Numbered from the stretch's first letter, positions 42,941-51,184 are shown. The stretch: DNA of 64,000 nt from Nocardioides conyzicola (GCF_039543825.1 NZ_BAABKM010000002.1:590133-654132); one strand, 5' to 3'. Notes: generated by a model from the letters alone, not told the origin. Program-made: numbers and translations.

Positions 42941-44047
42941 TTAGGGGGCGAGGGTGAAGAAGTCGGTGAAGCCGGACGGGTCGTGGCGGCCGATGCAGAA
43001 GTGCTCGAACAGGCCCCAGCCCTCCGCCCCGTCCAGGGTGGCGCGGCCGACGTGGTCGACGCAGCCGAACATGAAGCGGCCCTGCACGGCGGGGTCGTCC
43101 ATGTCGTAGGTGACGCGCTCGGTGAAGCGCTCGCCCTTCCACGCGCCGTGGATCCAGTCCGGGTCGCCGCCGTACCCACCACCGACGTGGAGAGGTACGG
43201 CGAGCCGCGACTCGACCTCGAGCACGACCGGCTTGCCCTCGGGCGTCGTCGCCGTGATGGTGGCGCCGGTCGGCGTACGGGTGCCGGAGGCGTAGTGGAT
43301 GTCGATCAGCGGCCAGCCGAGCTGCTCGACCCGACCGTCCTTCCAGACCCGCGTGCAGTCGTTGAGCGTGCGGAAGCCGTCGGGGCTCTCCTGGATGATG
43401 ATGACGACGGCGAAGTCCTCGAACTGCACGGGGACGTAGAGCCACCACATGCCCTCGAAGGGCGGGTCCGCTGGCGCTCCTGGGGGTTCCGCCTCCCCCA
43501 CGGGGCGGATCCCCCAGGAGCGGTCTCGGCTCCCGAGCCAGGTGGCCGGGTCGACCGTGATCTCCTCACCGTCGATCACGATCGCGCCGCTCCACGACCC
43601 GAGCTGCGCGAAGCGCTGGGCGTCCAGCGTGACCCGGCTGCCGGAGCGCAGCACGTGCGGCTGCTCCTGGACGACGTCGCAGGTGGCCTCCCAGGTCAGG
43701 TCGGCGGACATCCCCTCGGTCTCCTCGAGGACGATCCGGACCTTGTTGAGGGGCTCGGGCACCTCGATGCGGTAGGCGCCGACGTGCGGGTTCATCCGGT
43801 CCTGGTCGATCAGGTCGGAGAGGTGCACGGCGGTCTGCTTGCCGTTGCGGGCGACCAGGATGAAGGCGTCCTTGGTGCCGAGGTTGGGGTAGTAGCCCAG
43901 GCCGGTGATCACCATGATGTCGCCCGTGCGGTCGTGGGCGTTGAAGTACGACCGGTCGTAGAAGTTGCGGTCGCTGCTGTTGGCCCAGGCGAGCGGCAGT
44001 GGCGCCTGGTGCAGCGGGAACTCGTCCAGCGGGCTGATGCCACTCAT
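42941..44047 (-). CDS. CrtC/AttH-like protein of unknown function (DUF7064/7065-like)
   Basis: A 368-residue protein without membrane segments or signal peptide. The start DEFPLHQAPLPLAWANSSDR and NFYDRSYFNAHDRTGDIMVI (about 28-47) resemble actinobacterial proteins with distant similarity to hydroxyneurosporene synthase (CrtC) and AttH lipocalin-like folds. Two similar beta-rich halves can be drawn (about 20-190 and 195-360). No catalytic residues stand out. It sits 2 bp after the APH-like gene and 24 bp before the aldehyde dehydrogenase, so it is in their transcript. A role in modifying a hydrophobic substrate is an inference from the neighbourhood. Confidence 0.55.
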   Translation of the reverse strand: MSGISPLDEFPLHQAPLPLAWANSSDRNFYDRSYFNAHDRTGDIMVITGLGYYPNLGTKDAFILVARNGKQTAVHLSDLIDQDRMNPHVGAYRIEVPEPLNKVRIVLEETEGMSADLTWEATCDVVQEQPHVLRSGSRVTLDAQRFAQLGSWSGAIVIDGEEITVDPATWLGSRDRSWGIRPVGEAEPPGAPADPPFEGMWWLYVPVQFEDFAVVIIIQESPDGFRTLNDCTRVWKDGRVEQLGWPLIDIHYASGTRTPTGATITATTPEGKPVVLEVESRLAVPLHVGGGYGGDPDWIHGAWKGERFTERVTYDMDDPAVQGRFMFGCVDHVGRATLDGAEGWGLFEHFCIGRHDPSGFTDFFTLAP

Positions 44048-44049
44048 CG

Positions 44050-45177
44050 TCAGGCTCCTGCCTCGGCGAGCAGGCGCTCCATCAGCGGCTTGTGGTGGAA
44101 GAGGGTCTCGATGTCCTCGGGCCGCTCGATCTCACCGAAGTGGATCTGGCGGGCGCCGGTGCGCATGAAGACGATGCACCACTCGACGGCGTTGTAGACG
44201 TGGTACCAGTGCAGGTCGCCGAGCTTCACGCCCGCCATCTCCTCGTACGCCGCGACGACGTCGGCCTCGGCGAGGAAGTGCGGCATGCCGGGCAGCTCGA
44301 GCATCCCGGTGATGGTCTCGAAGACCTGGTGCGCGAAGAGGATCCAGCTGACGTCCAGCTCGCGCGGGCCGATCGCCGCCATCTCCCAGTCGAGCACCGC
44401 GACCGGCTCGAAGTCCTGGTACATCATGTTGCCGATCCGGGAGTCGCCCCAGACCAGCACGACCTCGTCGGTGGCGGGCAGGTGGGCCTCGAGCCAGTCG
44501 AGGCCGCGCTCGACGAGCGGGGAGCGGCCGATGTCCGGGACCGCGAAGTCGTACCAGGCGCGCACGTGGGCGAGGTTCTTCTCCAGCAGGGTGCTGCCGT
44601 CGTGGCGCGGCTCGAGGAACGCGAAGGTCGTCGCGGCGTCCGGGATCGCGTGCAGCTTGGCGAGCACCTCGACGCTCGACCGCTGCAGGCGGCCCTGGTC
44701 CTGGCGGGACGCGTCGTGCAGCCAGTTGTCGCCGAAGTTGTAGGGCAGCACGTCCTGCGGCACGACCCCGTCGATCCGGTCCATCAGGAAGAACGGCGTG
44801 CCGAGGACCTCCCCGGTGGGCTCCATCCAGCGCACGGCCGGCACGGGTACGTCGGTCTGCTCGCCGACGATCCGCATCACGTCGTACTGGTCCTGGAGGG
44901 CGTAGTCGGGGAAGACCGGCAGGTCCTCCGCGGCCGGGGCCACGCGCGCGACGTACTCCCCGAATCGCGCCTCGCCATCCTCGGTCCACGCCGCGTCGAG
45001 GATCAGCGTCTCCGACGACATGCCGTTGGTGTCGATGCCGCTGTGCAGCGTGACGACCGGGTTGGCCCCCTCGGGCAGCACCGTGGCCAGCCACTCGGCC
45101 AGGCGCGTGGGCAGCGTGCTCGGATCGCGGCTCGAACGCTGCATCTTCAGGTCTGCTGGCGGCGGCGCCTGCGTCAC
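44050..45177 (-). CDS. APH-fold phosphotransferase (ACAD10-like kinase domain)
   Basis: A 375-residue protein of the aminoglycoside-phosphotransferase fold. The catalytic loop is VLVWGDSRIGNMMYQ (about 226-240), where the usual HGD reads WGD; the metal-binding Asp follows in AVLDWEMAAIGPRELDVSW (about 247-265). Actinobacterial members found next to acyl-CoA and aldehyde genes resemble the kinase domain of ACAD10, which phosphorylates hydroxyacyl-CoAs; that substrate is a guess here. The GTG at 45177 is chosen because GGGAGGG lies 4 nt upstream, rather than the ATG at 45231 that overlaps the -10 box. It heads the operon. Confidence 0.75.
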   Translation of the reverse strand: MTQAPPPADLKMQRSSRDPSTLPTRLAEWLATVLPEGANPVVTLHSGIDTNGMSSETLILDAAWTEDGEARFGEYVARVAPAAEDLPVFPDYALQDQYDVMRIVGEQTDVPVPAVRWMEPTGEVLGTPFFLMDRIDGVVPQDVLPYNFGDNWLHDASRQDQGRLQRSSVEVLAKLHAIPDAATTFAFLEPRHDGSTLLEKNLAHVRAWYDFAVPDIGRSPLVERGLDWLEAHLPATDEVVLVWGDSRIGNMMYQDFEPVAVLDWEMAAIGPRELDVSWILFAHQVFETITGMLELPGMPHFLAEADVVAAYEEMAGVKLGDLHWYHVYNAVEWCIVFMRTGARQIHFGEIERPEDIETLFHHKPLMERLLAEAGA

Positions 45178-45226
45178 GTAACCCTCCCAGGTCTGGCATG
45201 TGACCTCGATCTCACACGCTCGGCCC

Positions 45227-45256
45227 AGCATCGGTGGAACGTGTTCTAGTTGTCAA
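45227..45256 (-). promoter_or_regulatory. Promoter with KstR-like operator between -35 and -10
   Basis: On the minus strand TTGACA (45256-45251) is followed by 18 bp and GATGCT (45232-45227). The spacer contains TGGAACGTGTTCTA as read on the plus strand (45235-45248), which fits TNNAACNNGTTNNA at every fixed position. A repressor here would occlude the promoter of the APH-CrtC/AttH-ALDH operon. The predicted leader to the GTG at 45177 is about 40 nt. Confidence 0.6.
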
Positions 45257-45267
45257 CGGCCGCGGGC

Positions 45268-45350
45268 GCGGGTTTCACCGGCTGGCCGCCGATCCCCGCA
45301 CGACACGCCGGCGGTGTCCGGCGTGTTCTGCGGGGTCTGGCTGACAACCC
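45268..45350. repeat. 83-bp inverted repeat, left copy
   Basis: The copy begins GCGGGTTTCACCGGC and ends GGCTGACAACCC. Its reverse complement matches 46423-46505 at about 66 of 83 positions, with the terminal 15 and 12 bp identical. The copy is itself partly palindromic: CCCCGCA (45294-45300) pairs with TGCGGGG (45329-45335). With its partner it encloses the AbiEi/DUF559-like gene. Confidence 0.8.
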
Positions 45351-45460
45351 TCGGACCCAAGAAAAGCCACCTACCGCCCACAGGCTGGCGATGGACGCCG
45401 CCATCCACAGATGAGCGGGAGGGGTGGGATCAGCGCTGTCCATCCGGCGATCCCTTCCGC

Positions 45461-46417
45461 ATGACCTTGATTCCCTTCAGCAGCATCGATCTGCAACACG
45501 ACTTCGTCCTGATGACCCACGAACTCCTGGCGGCGGGGTACGACGACCGCGCCATCACCCGCATGGTCGGACGCGGCGATCTGCACCGCCTGCGACATGG
45601 CGCCTACACCTTCGGATCGCACTGGCGTGGGCTCGATCCGGTGGAACGCCGCAAGCTGGTCGCTCACGCGACGCTCCGGAGCGCGCGCTCCCCTGCCGCG
45701 CTCGCCGGGCCGAGCGCGGCAGACGTCCTCGGTGTGCCGGTGTGGGGGATGGGAGACGAGGTGCACCTGGCACGGCTCGACAGGAAGGCCGGGCGCCGAA
45801 CGGGCAGCAAGGTGCAGCACCGCGGAGCGATGCTCGTCGAGGACATCACTGTCCGTGGCGGGATACCGATCACGAGCGGCACTCGCACCGCGCTCGACAT
45901 GATCGCCCTCGCCGACGTGCCTCGCGCTCTGGTAACCGTCAACGGGCTGCTGCACGCTCGCGAGACGACCCCGGAGCTGCTCGAACGGCGAGCAGCCTCG
46001 ATGCGCTACGACCCGCACACACTCGAGTCCACGATCGTGCTCCGCCTCGCCGACGGGCGCTGCGAGTCGGCCGGCGAGTCCTTGTCCCTGCATCTGGTCT
46101 GGCGACAGCACCTGCCCAAGCCGGACCTGCAGGTGCTCATCCGCAACCGTTCCGGACGCGTCGTCGCGCGCGTCGACTTCGTGTGGCCTGCGCACGGGGT
46201 CTTCATGGAGTTCGACGGCAAGGAGAAGTACCACCGATATCGCCGACCCGGCGAGACGATCGAACAGGCGGTGCTTCGCGAGAAGCGTCGAGAAGAGCTG
46301 ATCTGCGGTCTGACCGGATGGCGGTGCATCCGCATCGTGTGGGCTGACCTCCACCACCCGGAGCGGACGGCCGCGCGCATCCTCGCGACTCTCCACGGGG
46401 AGCCCTGGGCGGCCTGA
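45461..46417 (+). CDS. AbiEi-like/DUF559-like protein between inverted repeats
   Basis: A 318-residue protein. The N-terminal part has HELLAAGYDDRAITRMVGRG and LHRLRHGAYTF (about 19-50), the winged-helix pattern of AbiEi-type antitoxin domains. The C-terminal 90 residues have RVDFVWPAHGVFMEFDGKEKY, written here in parts as RVDFVWPAHG and VFMEFDGKEKY (about 227-248), then REKRREELICGLTGW and RCIRIVWADL. This is the D...ExK arrangement of the restriction-endonuclease-like fold seen in DUF559/Vsr proteins. No partner AbiEii toxin gene is adjacent. It is flanked by 83-bp inverted repeats and its stop lies 5 bp before the right copy. Start 45461 lacks a clear ribosome site. Confidence 0.7.
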   Translation: MTLIPFSSIDLQHDFVLMTHELLAAGYDDRAITRMVGRGDLHRLRHGAYTFGSHWRGLDPVERRKLVAHATLRSARSPAALAGPSAADVLGVPVWGMGDEVHLARLDRKAGRRTGSKVQHRGAMLVEDITVRGGIPITSGTRTALDMIALADVPRALVTVNGLLHARETTPELLERRAASMRYDPHTLESTIVLRLADGRCESAGESLSLHLVWRQHLPKPDLQVLIRNRSGRVVARVDFVWPAHGVFMEFDGKEKYHRYRRPGETIEQAVLREKRREELICGLTGWRCIRIVWADLHHPERTAARILATLHGEPWAA

Positions 46418-46422
46418 GCCAC

Positions 46423-46505
46423 GGGTTGTCAGCCGACCCCCGCACGACTCGCCGCCCGTCCTCTGCGTGTCGTGCGGGTTTCGGCGGCTGGCCGGTGAAA
46501 CCCGC
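46423..46505. repeat. 83-bp inverted repeat, right copy
   Basis: The inverted partner of 45268-45350. It begins GGGTTGTCAGCC and ends GCCGGTGAAACCCGC. It folds on itself through CCCGCACGAC (46439-46448) and GTCGTGCGGG (46469-46478), a perfect 10-bp stem. No target-site duplication is visible outside the pair. It lies 11 bp from the glpD stop, so it may also act as a terminator. Confidence 0.8.
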
Positions 46506-46516
46506 AAACACGCCGC

Positions 46517-48253
46517 TCAGACGATGTCGGGGACCTTGACCCGGGCCTCGTCGGCCTCCTGGTCGGTGAGCTTGAGCTGCGACTGCCGCTCGGCCTCGAC
46601 GCGGCGGAGGTAGTGGTCGATCTCCTCGTCGGTACGGGCGGCGTCCCAGCCCAGCTCGGCGGCCATCAGGCGCGCCGCGGCGGGGGCGGCGGAGACGCCG
46701 CGGTCGAAGGTCTCGATGGAGATGCGGGTACGGCGGGTGAGGACGTCGTCGAGGTGGCGGGCGCCCTCGTGGGTGACGGCGTAGACCACCTCCGCGGCGA
46801 GGTAGTCCTCCGCACCCTCGAGAGGTACGCCGAGGGTCCGCCGCGACTCCACGAGCGTGAGCAGGTCGTCGACGAGGCCGCCGTACCGGCCCAGCAGGTG
46901 GTCGATCCGGGCGACGTGCAGTCCGGACCGCCTCGCCAGCAACACTCTCTGGTTCGCGCGCGTCTCCCAGTCAGCGGCTCCGAGCAACGGCACCCGGTCG
47001 GTGATCGAGTCGCGGATCGTGAGGTTGACCGTGGTCTTCAGCGAGTGGGCGGCGGCGTCGACGGCGTCGCGCCCCATCACGCGGTACGTCGTGAGCTTGC
47101 CGCCGGCGATCATCACGAGGCCGGGCACGGGGGTGACCACCGTGTGCTCCCGGGAGATGCGCGAGGTCGGCTCGGACTCCCCCGACAGCAGCGGCCGGAG
47201 CCCGGCGTACACGCCCTCGACGTCCTCGTGGTCGAGCGGCTCGCGCAGGATGGCGTTGACGTGCTCGAGGATGTAGTCGATGTCGGCCTTCGATGCCGCG
47301 GGGTGGGCCTTGTCGAGGCTCCACGGGGTGTCGGTGGTGCCAATGATCCAGTGCCGGCCCCAGGGGATCACGAAGAGCACCGACTTCTCGGTGCGGACGA
47401 TGAAGCCGGCCTCGGAGCGGATCCGGTCGCGCGGCACCACCAGGTGGATGCCCTTCGACGCCTGCACGTGCAGCGACCCGCGACCGCCGACCATCTCCTG
47501 GATCTCGTCGGTCCAGACGCCGGCGGCGTTGACCACTACCCGGGCGCGGATCTCGATCTCGGGGCTGTCCGGACCGGCCTCCAGGTCCCGGGCGCGTACG
47601 CCGACCACGCGCTCGCCCTCGCGCAGGAACCCGACCACCTGGACCCGGGTCGCCACGTGCGCGCCGTGGGCGGCGGCGGTGCGGGCGATGGTCAGCGCGA
47701 GCCGGGCGTCGTCGACCTGGCAGTCGTAGTACTTGATCGCGCCGGTGATCGTCTCGGTCTTGAAGTCGGGGGCGATCCGGGCGACCTGGCGCCGGAAGAG
47801 GTGCCGGTGCCGCGGCACCCCCATCTCGGACTTGCCGATCATCGCCATGCCGTCGTAGAGCGCGAGCCCGGCACCGACGTACGGGCGCTCCCAGCCGCGG
47901 TGGGTGAGCGGGTAGAGGAACGGCACCGGGCGCACCAGGTGCGGGGCCAGGCGGGTGAGCAGCAGGCCGCGCTCCTGCAGCGCCTCGCGGACCAGGCCGA
48001 AGTCGAGCATCTCGAGGTAGCGCAGCCCGCCGTGGATCAGCTTGCTGCTGCGGCTGCTGGTGCCGCTCGCGATGTCACGCTGCTCGAGGAGGCCGGTGCT
48101 CAGCCCCCGGGTGACCGCGTCCAGCGCGGTCCCGACGCCGACGATCCCACCGCCCACGACCAGCACGTCGAGCTCGCCCTGGCCGCCCAGGCCGGACATC
48201 GCCGCAAGGGCCTCGTCGCGGGCAGCCGGACCGAGCGTGCTGGAGCGGGTCAT
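46517..48253 (-). CDS. glpD: Glycerol-3-phosphate dehydrogenase, FAD-dependent
   Basis: GlpD oxidises sn-glycerol-3-phosphate to dihydroxyacetone phosphate at the inner membrane face, passing electrons to quinone. The 578-residue protein has the FAD motif VVGGGIVGVGTALDAVTRG (about 31-49), then SGTSSRSSKLIHGGLRYLE (about 63-81), a strong family signature. Other motifs are VVVNAAGVWTDEI and GLVMIAGGKLTTYRVMG; the C-terminal domain (about 440-570) is the usual helical cap. The ATG at 48253 begins the conserved protein; the frame stays open upstream only because of GC skew. AAGACT lies 6 nt upstream as a possible leaderless -10 box. The gene ends beside the right inverted repeat. Confidence 0.93.
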   Translation of the reverse strand: MTRSSTLGPAARDEALAAMSGLGGQGELDVLVVGGGIVGVGTALDAVTRGLSTGLLEQRDIASGTSSRSSKLIHGGLRYLEMLDFGLVREALQERGLLLTRLAPHLVRPVPFLYPLTHRGWERPYVGAGLALYDGMAMIGKSEMGVPRHRHLFRRQVARIAPDFKTETITGAIKYYDCQVDDARLALTIARTAAAHGAHVATRVQVVGFLREGERVVGVRARDLEAGPDSPEIEIRARVVVNAAGVWTDEIQEMVGGRGSLHVQASKGIHLVVPRDRIRSEAGFIVRTEKSVLFVIPWGRHWIIGTTDTPWSLDKAHPAASKADIDYILEHVNAILREPLDHEDVEGVYAGLRPLLSGESEPTSRISREHTVVTPVPGLVMIAGGKLTTYRVMGRDAVDAAAHSLKTTVNLTIRDSITDRVPLLGAADWETRANQRVLLARRSGLHVARIDHLLGRYGGLVDDLLTLVESRRTLGVPLEGAEDYLAAEVVYAVTHEGARHLDDVLTRRTRISIETFDRGVSAAPAAARLMAAELGWDAARTDEEIDHYLRRVEAERQSQLKLTDQEADEARVKVPDIV

Positions 48254-48325
48254 GCGAGCAGTCTTGCAAACGTCCATGTCCGGAATGTGTCCCGCGGACC
48301 TCGGCGCCGCGCCACACTTGCGCAC

Positions 48326-49504
48326 GTGAAGGACCGGCGCCGCCTGGCGATGGGGGGCGTCGCGGTCCTCGTGGCGCTCCTGTGCGCCGGCTGCTCCGAC
48401 GCCGCCGGCACCGTCGACGGCGGGAGCCGGGTGGTGGCGCCGTCGAACCCGTCCGGTCCCACCAGCCCGCCCCAGCCGGGACCGCGTACGGCGTCCGTCG
48501 TGATGGGCGGCGACCTGCTCTGGCACAACACGGTGTGGTTCAGCGCGGCGGAGGACCACGCCGGCACCGGCGCGGGTGACCGCTACGACTGGGACCCGAT
48601 GTTCGCGGCCGTGAAGCCGCTCGTGGAGTCGGCCGACGTCGCCCTGTGCCACGAGGAGGTGCCGTTCGCGGCACCCGGTCAGCACACGAGGAGCTACCCG
48701 GTGTTCGCCGCGCCGCGGTCGATCGCACCCTGGATCGCGAGCATGGGCTGGGACGCCTGCACCACCGCGTCCAACCACAGCTGGGACCAGGGCTTCGCCG
48801 GGGTGACCACCACCGCCGACCTCCTCGAGGCCCACGACATCCCGCACATCGGCACCTTCCGGACCCCCGCCGAGCGCGACGCGCCGGTCATCCTGACGAC
48901 GGACGCCGGCGTCCGGATCGCCGTCGTCGCCGCGACGTACGGCCTGAACGGCTTCGTCGTGCCGGACGACCAGTGGTGGGCGGTCTCCCAGACCACGGAG
49001 GTCCGCGATGATCTGCTCGACCAGGCCGCCCGGGCCCGGGCTGCGGGCGCCGACATCGTGATCGCCCACGTGCACTGGGGCACGGAGTACGACCACCACC
49101 CGAACGACGACCAGGTGGCTCTCGCCGACGCCCTCACCGCGTCCCCCGACGTCGACCTGGTGCTCGGCGAGCACGCCCACGTCGTCCAGCCGATCACGCG
49201 GATGCACGGCAAGTGGGTGGTCTACGGCCTCGGCAACATGGTGGCGCAGAACCAGGTCGAGCGGCCCGACGCCTACGAGGGCATCACGGTCGACGTCGAC
49301 TTCACCGAGCAGGCCGACGGCGGCTGGGTGGTCAGCCGCGCGGCGTACGTCCCGACCCAGTGGAACCACTACGCGCCGGGTCACCCGATCCGGATCGTCG
49401 ACGCCACCGGCGGCCACCTCGCCTCGATCCGCAGCGCCGTCGACGGCGTGGGCGGCAACCGTGGGCTGCACGAGGACCAGCTGTCTGGACCAGGTGCGGA
49501 CTGA
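48326..49504 (+). CDS. CapA-type metallophosphatase-fold lipoprotein
   Basis: A 392-residue lipoprotein. The signal ends in the lipobox LCAGC (about 20-24), so the protein is anchored outside the membrane. The CapA/PgsA-like domain (about 57-340) has VVMGGDLLWH, ASNHSWDQG, IAHVHWGTEYDHHP and GEHAHVVQP, which supply the metal-binding Asp, Asn and His of the calcineurin-like fold. CapA proteins act in poly-gamma-glutamate capsule assembly, but many actinobacterial members stand alone with unknown roles, as here. The GTG at 48326 has CACACT 7 nt upstream. It is divergent from glpD across 72 bp. Confidence 0.85.
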   Translation: MKDRRRLAMGGVAVLVALLCAGCSDAAGTVDGGSRVVAPSNPSGPTSPPQPGPRTASVVMGGDLLWHNTVWFSAAEDHAGTGAGDRYDWDPMFAAVKPLVESADVALCHEEVPFAAPGQHTRSYPVFAAPRSIAPWIASMGWDACTTASNHSWDQGFAGVTTTADLLEAHDIPHIGTFRTPAERDAPVILTTDAGVRIAVVAATYGLNGFVVPDDQWWAVSQTTEVRDDLLDQAARARAAGADIVIAHVHWGTEYDHHPNDDQVALADALTASPDVDLVLGEHAHVVQPITRMHGKWVVYGLGNMVAQNQVERPDAYEGITVDVDFTEQADGGWVVSRAAYVPTQWNHYAPGHPIRIVDATGGHLASIRSAVDGVGGNRGLHEDQLSGPGAD

Positions 49505-49516
49505 TCGCCTCTGCCC

Positions 49517-49542
49517 TGTCGGTCTCGGCGGCGGCGTGCGTC
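49517..49542 (+). promoter_or_regulatory. Possible ECF42-type autoregulated promoter
   Basis: TGTCGG (49517-49522), a 16-bp spacer and CGTC (49539-49542) lie about 55 bp before the DGPF-ECF42 pair. From memory ECF42 promoters have TGTCGA at -35 and CG(A/T)C at -10, so this fits with one mismatch. Confidence 0.4.
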
Positions 49543-49595
49543 ATCCCTGCGTCAGGATGAGCACGAGGCTCATCCGCGGGCGCCAGGAGGCAGCG

Positions 49596-49946
49596 ATGGA
49601 GTACATGTTCCTGATCAACGTCGACGAGACCCAGGGGCCGCCCGGCGACCCGACCGCCGACGGGTTCGAGGAGATGATGGCGGGCTGGTTCGCCTACAAC
49701 CAGATGCTCACCGACGGCGGTCACTTCGTCGCCGGCGCCAGCCTGCAGCCGTCCGCGACGGCGACGGTGGTCCGCAACGACAGCGGCACGGTGACCGATG
49801 GGCCGTACGTCGAGACCAAGGAGCAGATCGGCGGCTTCTACGTCGTCAGCGCCGCCGACCTCGACGAGGCCCTGGCCCTGGCCGCCAAGATGCCGACCCA
49901 GGGCGCGATCGAGGTGCGCCCGGTCATGTTCCGTCCGGACGCGTGA
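49596..49946 (+). CDS. YCII/DGPF-domain protein paired with an ECF42 sigma factor
   Basis: A 116-residue protein with the YCII-related fold: MEYMFLINVDETQGPPGDP at the start, GASLQPSATATVVR in the middle, and the signature DGPYVETKEQIGGFYVVSA (about 68-86; the DGPF element reads DGPY). The ATG at 49596 follows AGGAGG by 6 nt. DGPF proteins are regularly encoded next to ECF42 sigma factors and their exact role is unknown. Here the stop overlaps the GTG of such a sigma gene (GTGA), indicating coupled translation. Confidence 0.88.
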   Translation: MEYMFLINVDETQGPPGDPTADGFEEMMAGWFAYNQMLTDGGHFVAGASLQPSATATVVRNDSGTVTDGPYVETKEQIGGFYVVSAADLDEALALAAKMPTQGAIEVRPVMFRPDA

Positions 49947-51184
49947 GCGTCGAGGACGCACTCACCCGCCTGTCCCGCGAGGAGAGCGGCCGCGTGCTCG
50001 CCCTCCTCGCGGGCCGGCTCGGCGACCTCGACCTGGCCGACGAGGCCGTCCAGGACGCCCTGGTCGAGGCCGTGCGCACCTGGCCGACCCAGGGGGTCCC
50101 GGACAACCCCGCCGGCTGGCTGATGACGGTGGCGCGCCGCAAGGCACTCGACCGGATCCGGCGTACGACGTCCGCGCGCCGCCGGGTCACCGCGGCGGCG
50201 TACGACCTGCTCGAGGCGGTCGAGCCCGCGTCCGACCGCGGCCTGGTCGAGAAGGGAGCCGAGCAGATGGAGATCACCGACGAGCACCTGCGCCTGGTGC
50301 TGCTCTGCTGCCACCCCGCCCTCAACCAGGACGCCCAGGTGGCGCTGACGCTCCGGCTCGTCGGCGGGCTCAGCACCGCCGAGATCGCGGCGGCGTACGT
50401 CGTCCCGGAGGCCACCATCACCCAGCGGGTCGTGCGCGCCAAACGCAAGATCCGCGACGCCGCCATCCCGCTGAGCATCCCGGCCGCCCTCACCGAGCGG
50501 GTCGAGGCGTTGCTGACGGTCCTCTACCTGATCTTCAACGAGGGCTACCTGAGCCGTTCCTCCGCCGACCTGGTCCGGGTCGACCTCGCCGACGAGGCGA
50601 TCCGGCTGACCCGTCTGGCGCACGACCTGCTCCCCGACTCCGGCGAGGTCGGCGGCCTGCTCGCGCTCGAGCTCTACCAGCGCGCCCGCTTCGCGACCCG
50701 CGTCGACGGCGCCGGCGAGCTGGTGCTGCTGGAGCACCAGGACCGGACCCGCTGGGACCGCGACCAGATCGCCGAGGCCAACCGGGTCCTCGCCGCCGCC
50801 CTGGCGGACCGCACGCCCGGCACCTTCCGGCTGCAGGCCGTGATCGCCGCGCAGCACGCCAACGCCCGCACGTACGCCGACACCGACTGGCCCGCGATCG
50901 CGGCCGCCTACGCCCGACTGGACGAGCACACCGGGTCGGCCATCGTGCGGCTCAACCGGGCGGTCGCGGTCGCCGAGGCCGACGGCCCCCACGCCGGGCT
51001 GCGCCTGCTCGACACCGTCGAGGGTCTCGACGACTTCCATCTCCTGCACGCCACCCGCGCGGAGCTGCTCAGCCGCGCGGGCGATCCGGACGCGGCCCGG
51101 ACGGCGTTCGCCCGGGCCCGCTCGCTGACCGACAACCCCGCGGAGCAGCGCTTCCTCGACGGGCGGATTGCCGCGCAGCCGTAG
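49943..51184 (+). CDS. ECF42-type RNA polymerase sigma factor
   Basis: A 413-residue sigma factor. The sigma-2 region has LADEAVQDALVEAVRTWP and NPAGWLMTVARRKALDRIRR (about 31-75), and the sigma-4 region has LRLVGGLSTAEIAAAYVVPE and TITQRVVRAKRKIRD (about 135-170). A long C-terminal extension (about 185-413) with TPR-like helices (DUF6596 type) is the defining ECF42 feature and replaces a classical anti-sigma factor as the likely control module. The neighbouring DGPF gene is its usual partner. The inducing signal is unknown. Confidence 0.9.
   Translation: MSVEDALTRLSREESGRVLALLAGRLGDLDLADEAVQDALVEAVRTWPTQGVPDNPAGWLMTVARRKALDRIRRTTSARRRVTAAAYDLLEAVEPASDRGLVEKGAEQMEITDEHLRLVLLCCHPALNQDAQVALTLRLVGGLSTAEIAAAYVVPEATITQRVVRAKRKIRDAAIPLSIPAALTERVEALLTVLYLIFNEGYLSRSSADLVRVDLADEAIRLTRLAHDLLPDSGEVGGLLALELYQRARFATRVDGAGELVLLEHQDRTRWDRDQIAEANRVLAAALADRTPGTFRLQAVIAAQHANARTYADTDWPAIAAAYARLDEHTGSAIVRLNRAVAVAEADGPHAGLRLLDTVEGLDDFHLLHATRAELLSRAGDPDAARTAFARARSLTDNPAEQRFLDGRIAAQP

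Noticed and set aside
45177..45231. ATG at 45231 as start of the APH-like gene
   Set aside because: It overlaps the predicted -10 box and lacks a ribosome site; GTG at 45177 has GGGAGGG 4 nt upstream.
46445..46478. Right inverted repeat as a simple glpD terminator
   Set aside because: A terminator role is possible, but the matching left copy 1.2 kb away across 83 bp is not explained by termination alone.
45257..46516. Inverted-repeat unit called an insertion sequence
   Set aside because: No transposase DDE/DEDD or serine recombinase motif and no target-site duplication; kept as a cassette of unknown type.
48254..49471. Continuation of the glpD frame upstream by about 400 codons
   Set aside because: The conserved GlpD start is at 48253. 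The upstream part is antisense to the CapA lipoprotein, which has a signal peptide and metal motifs.
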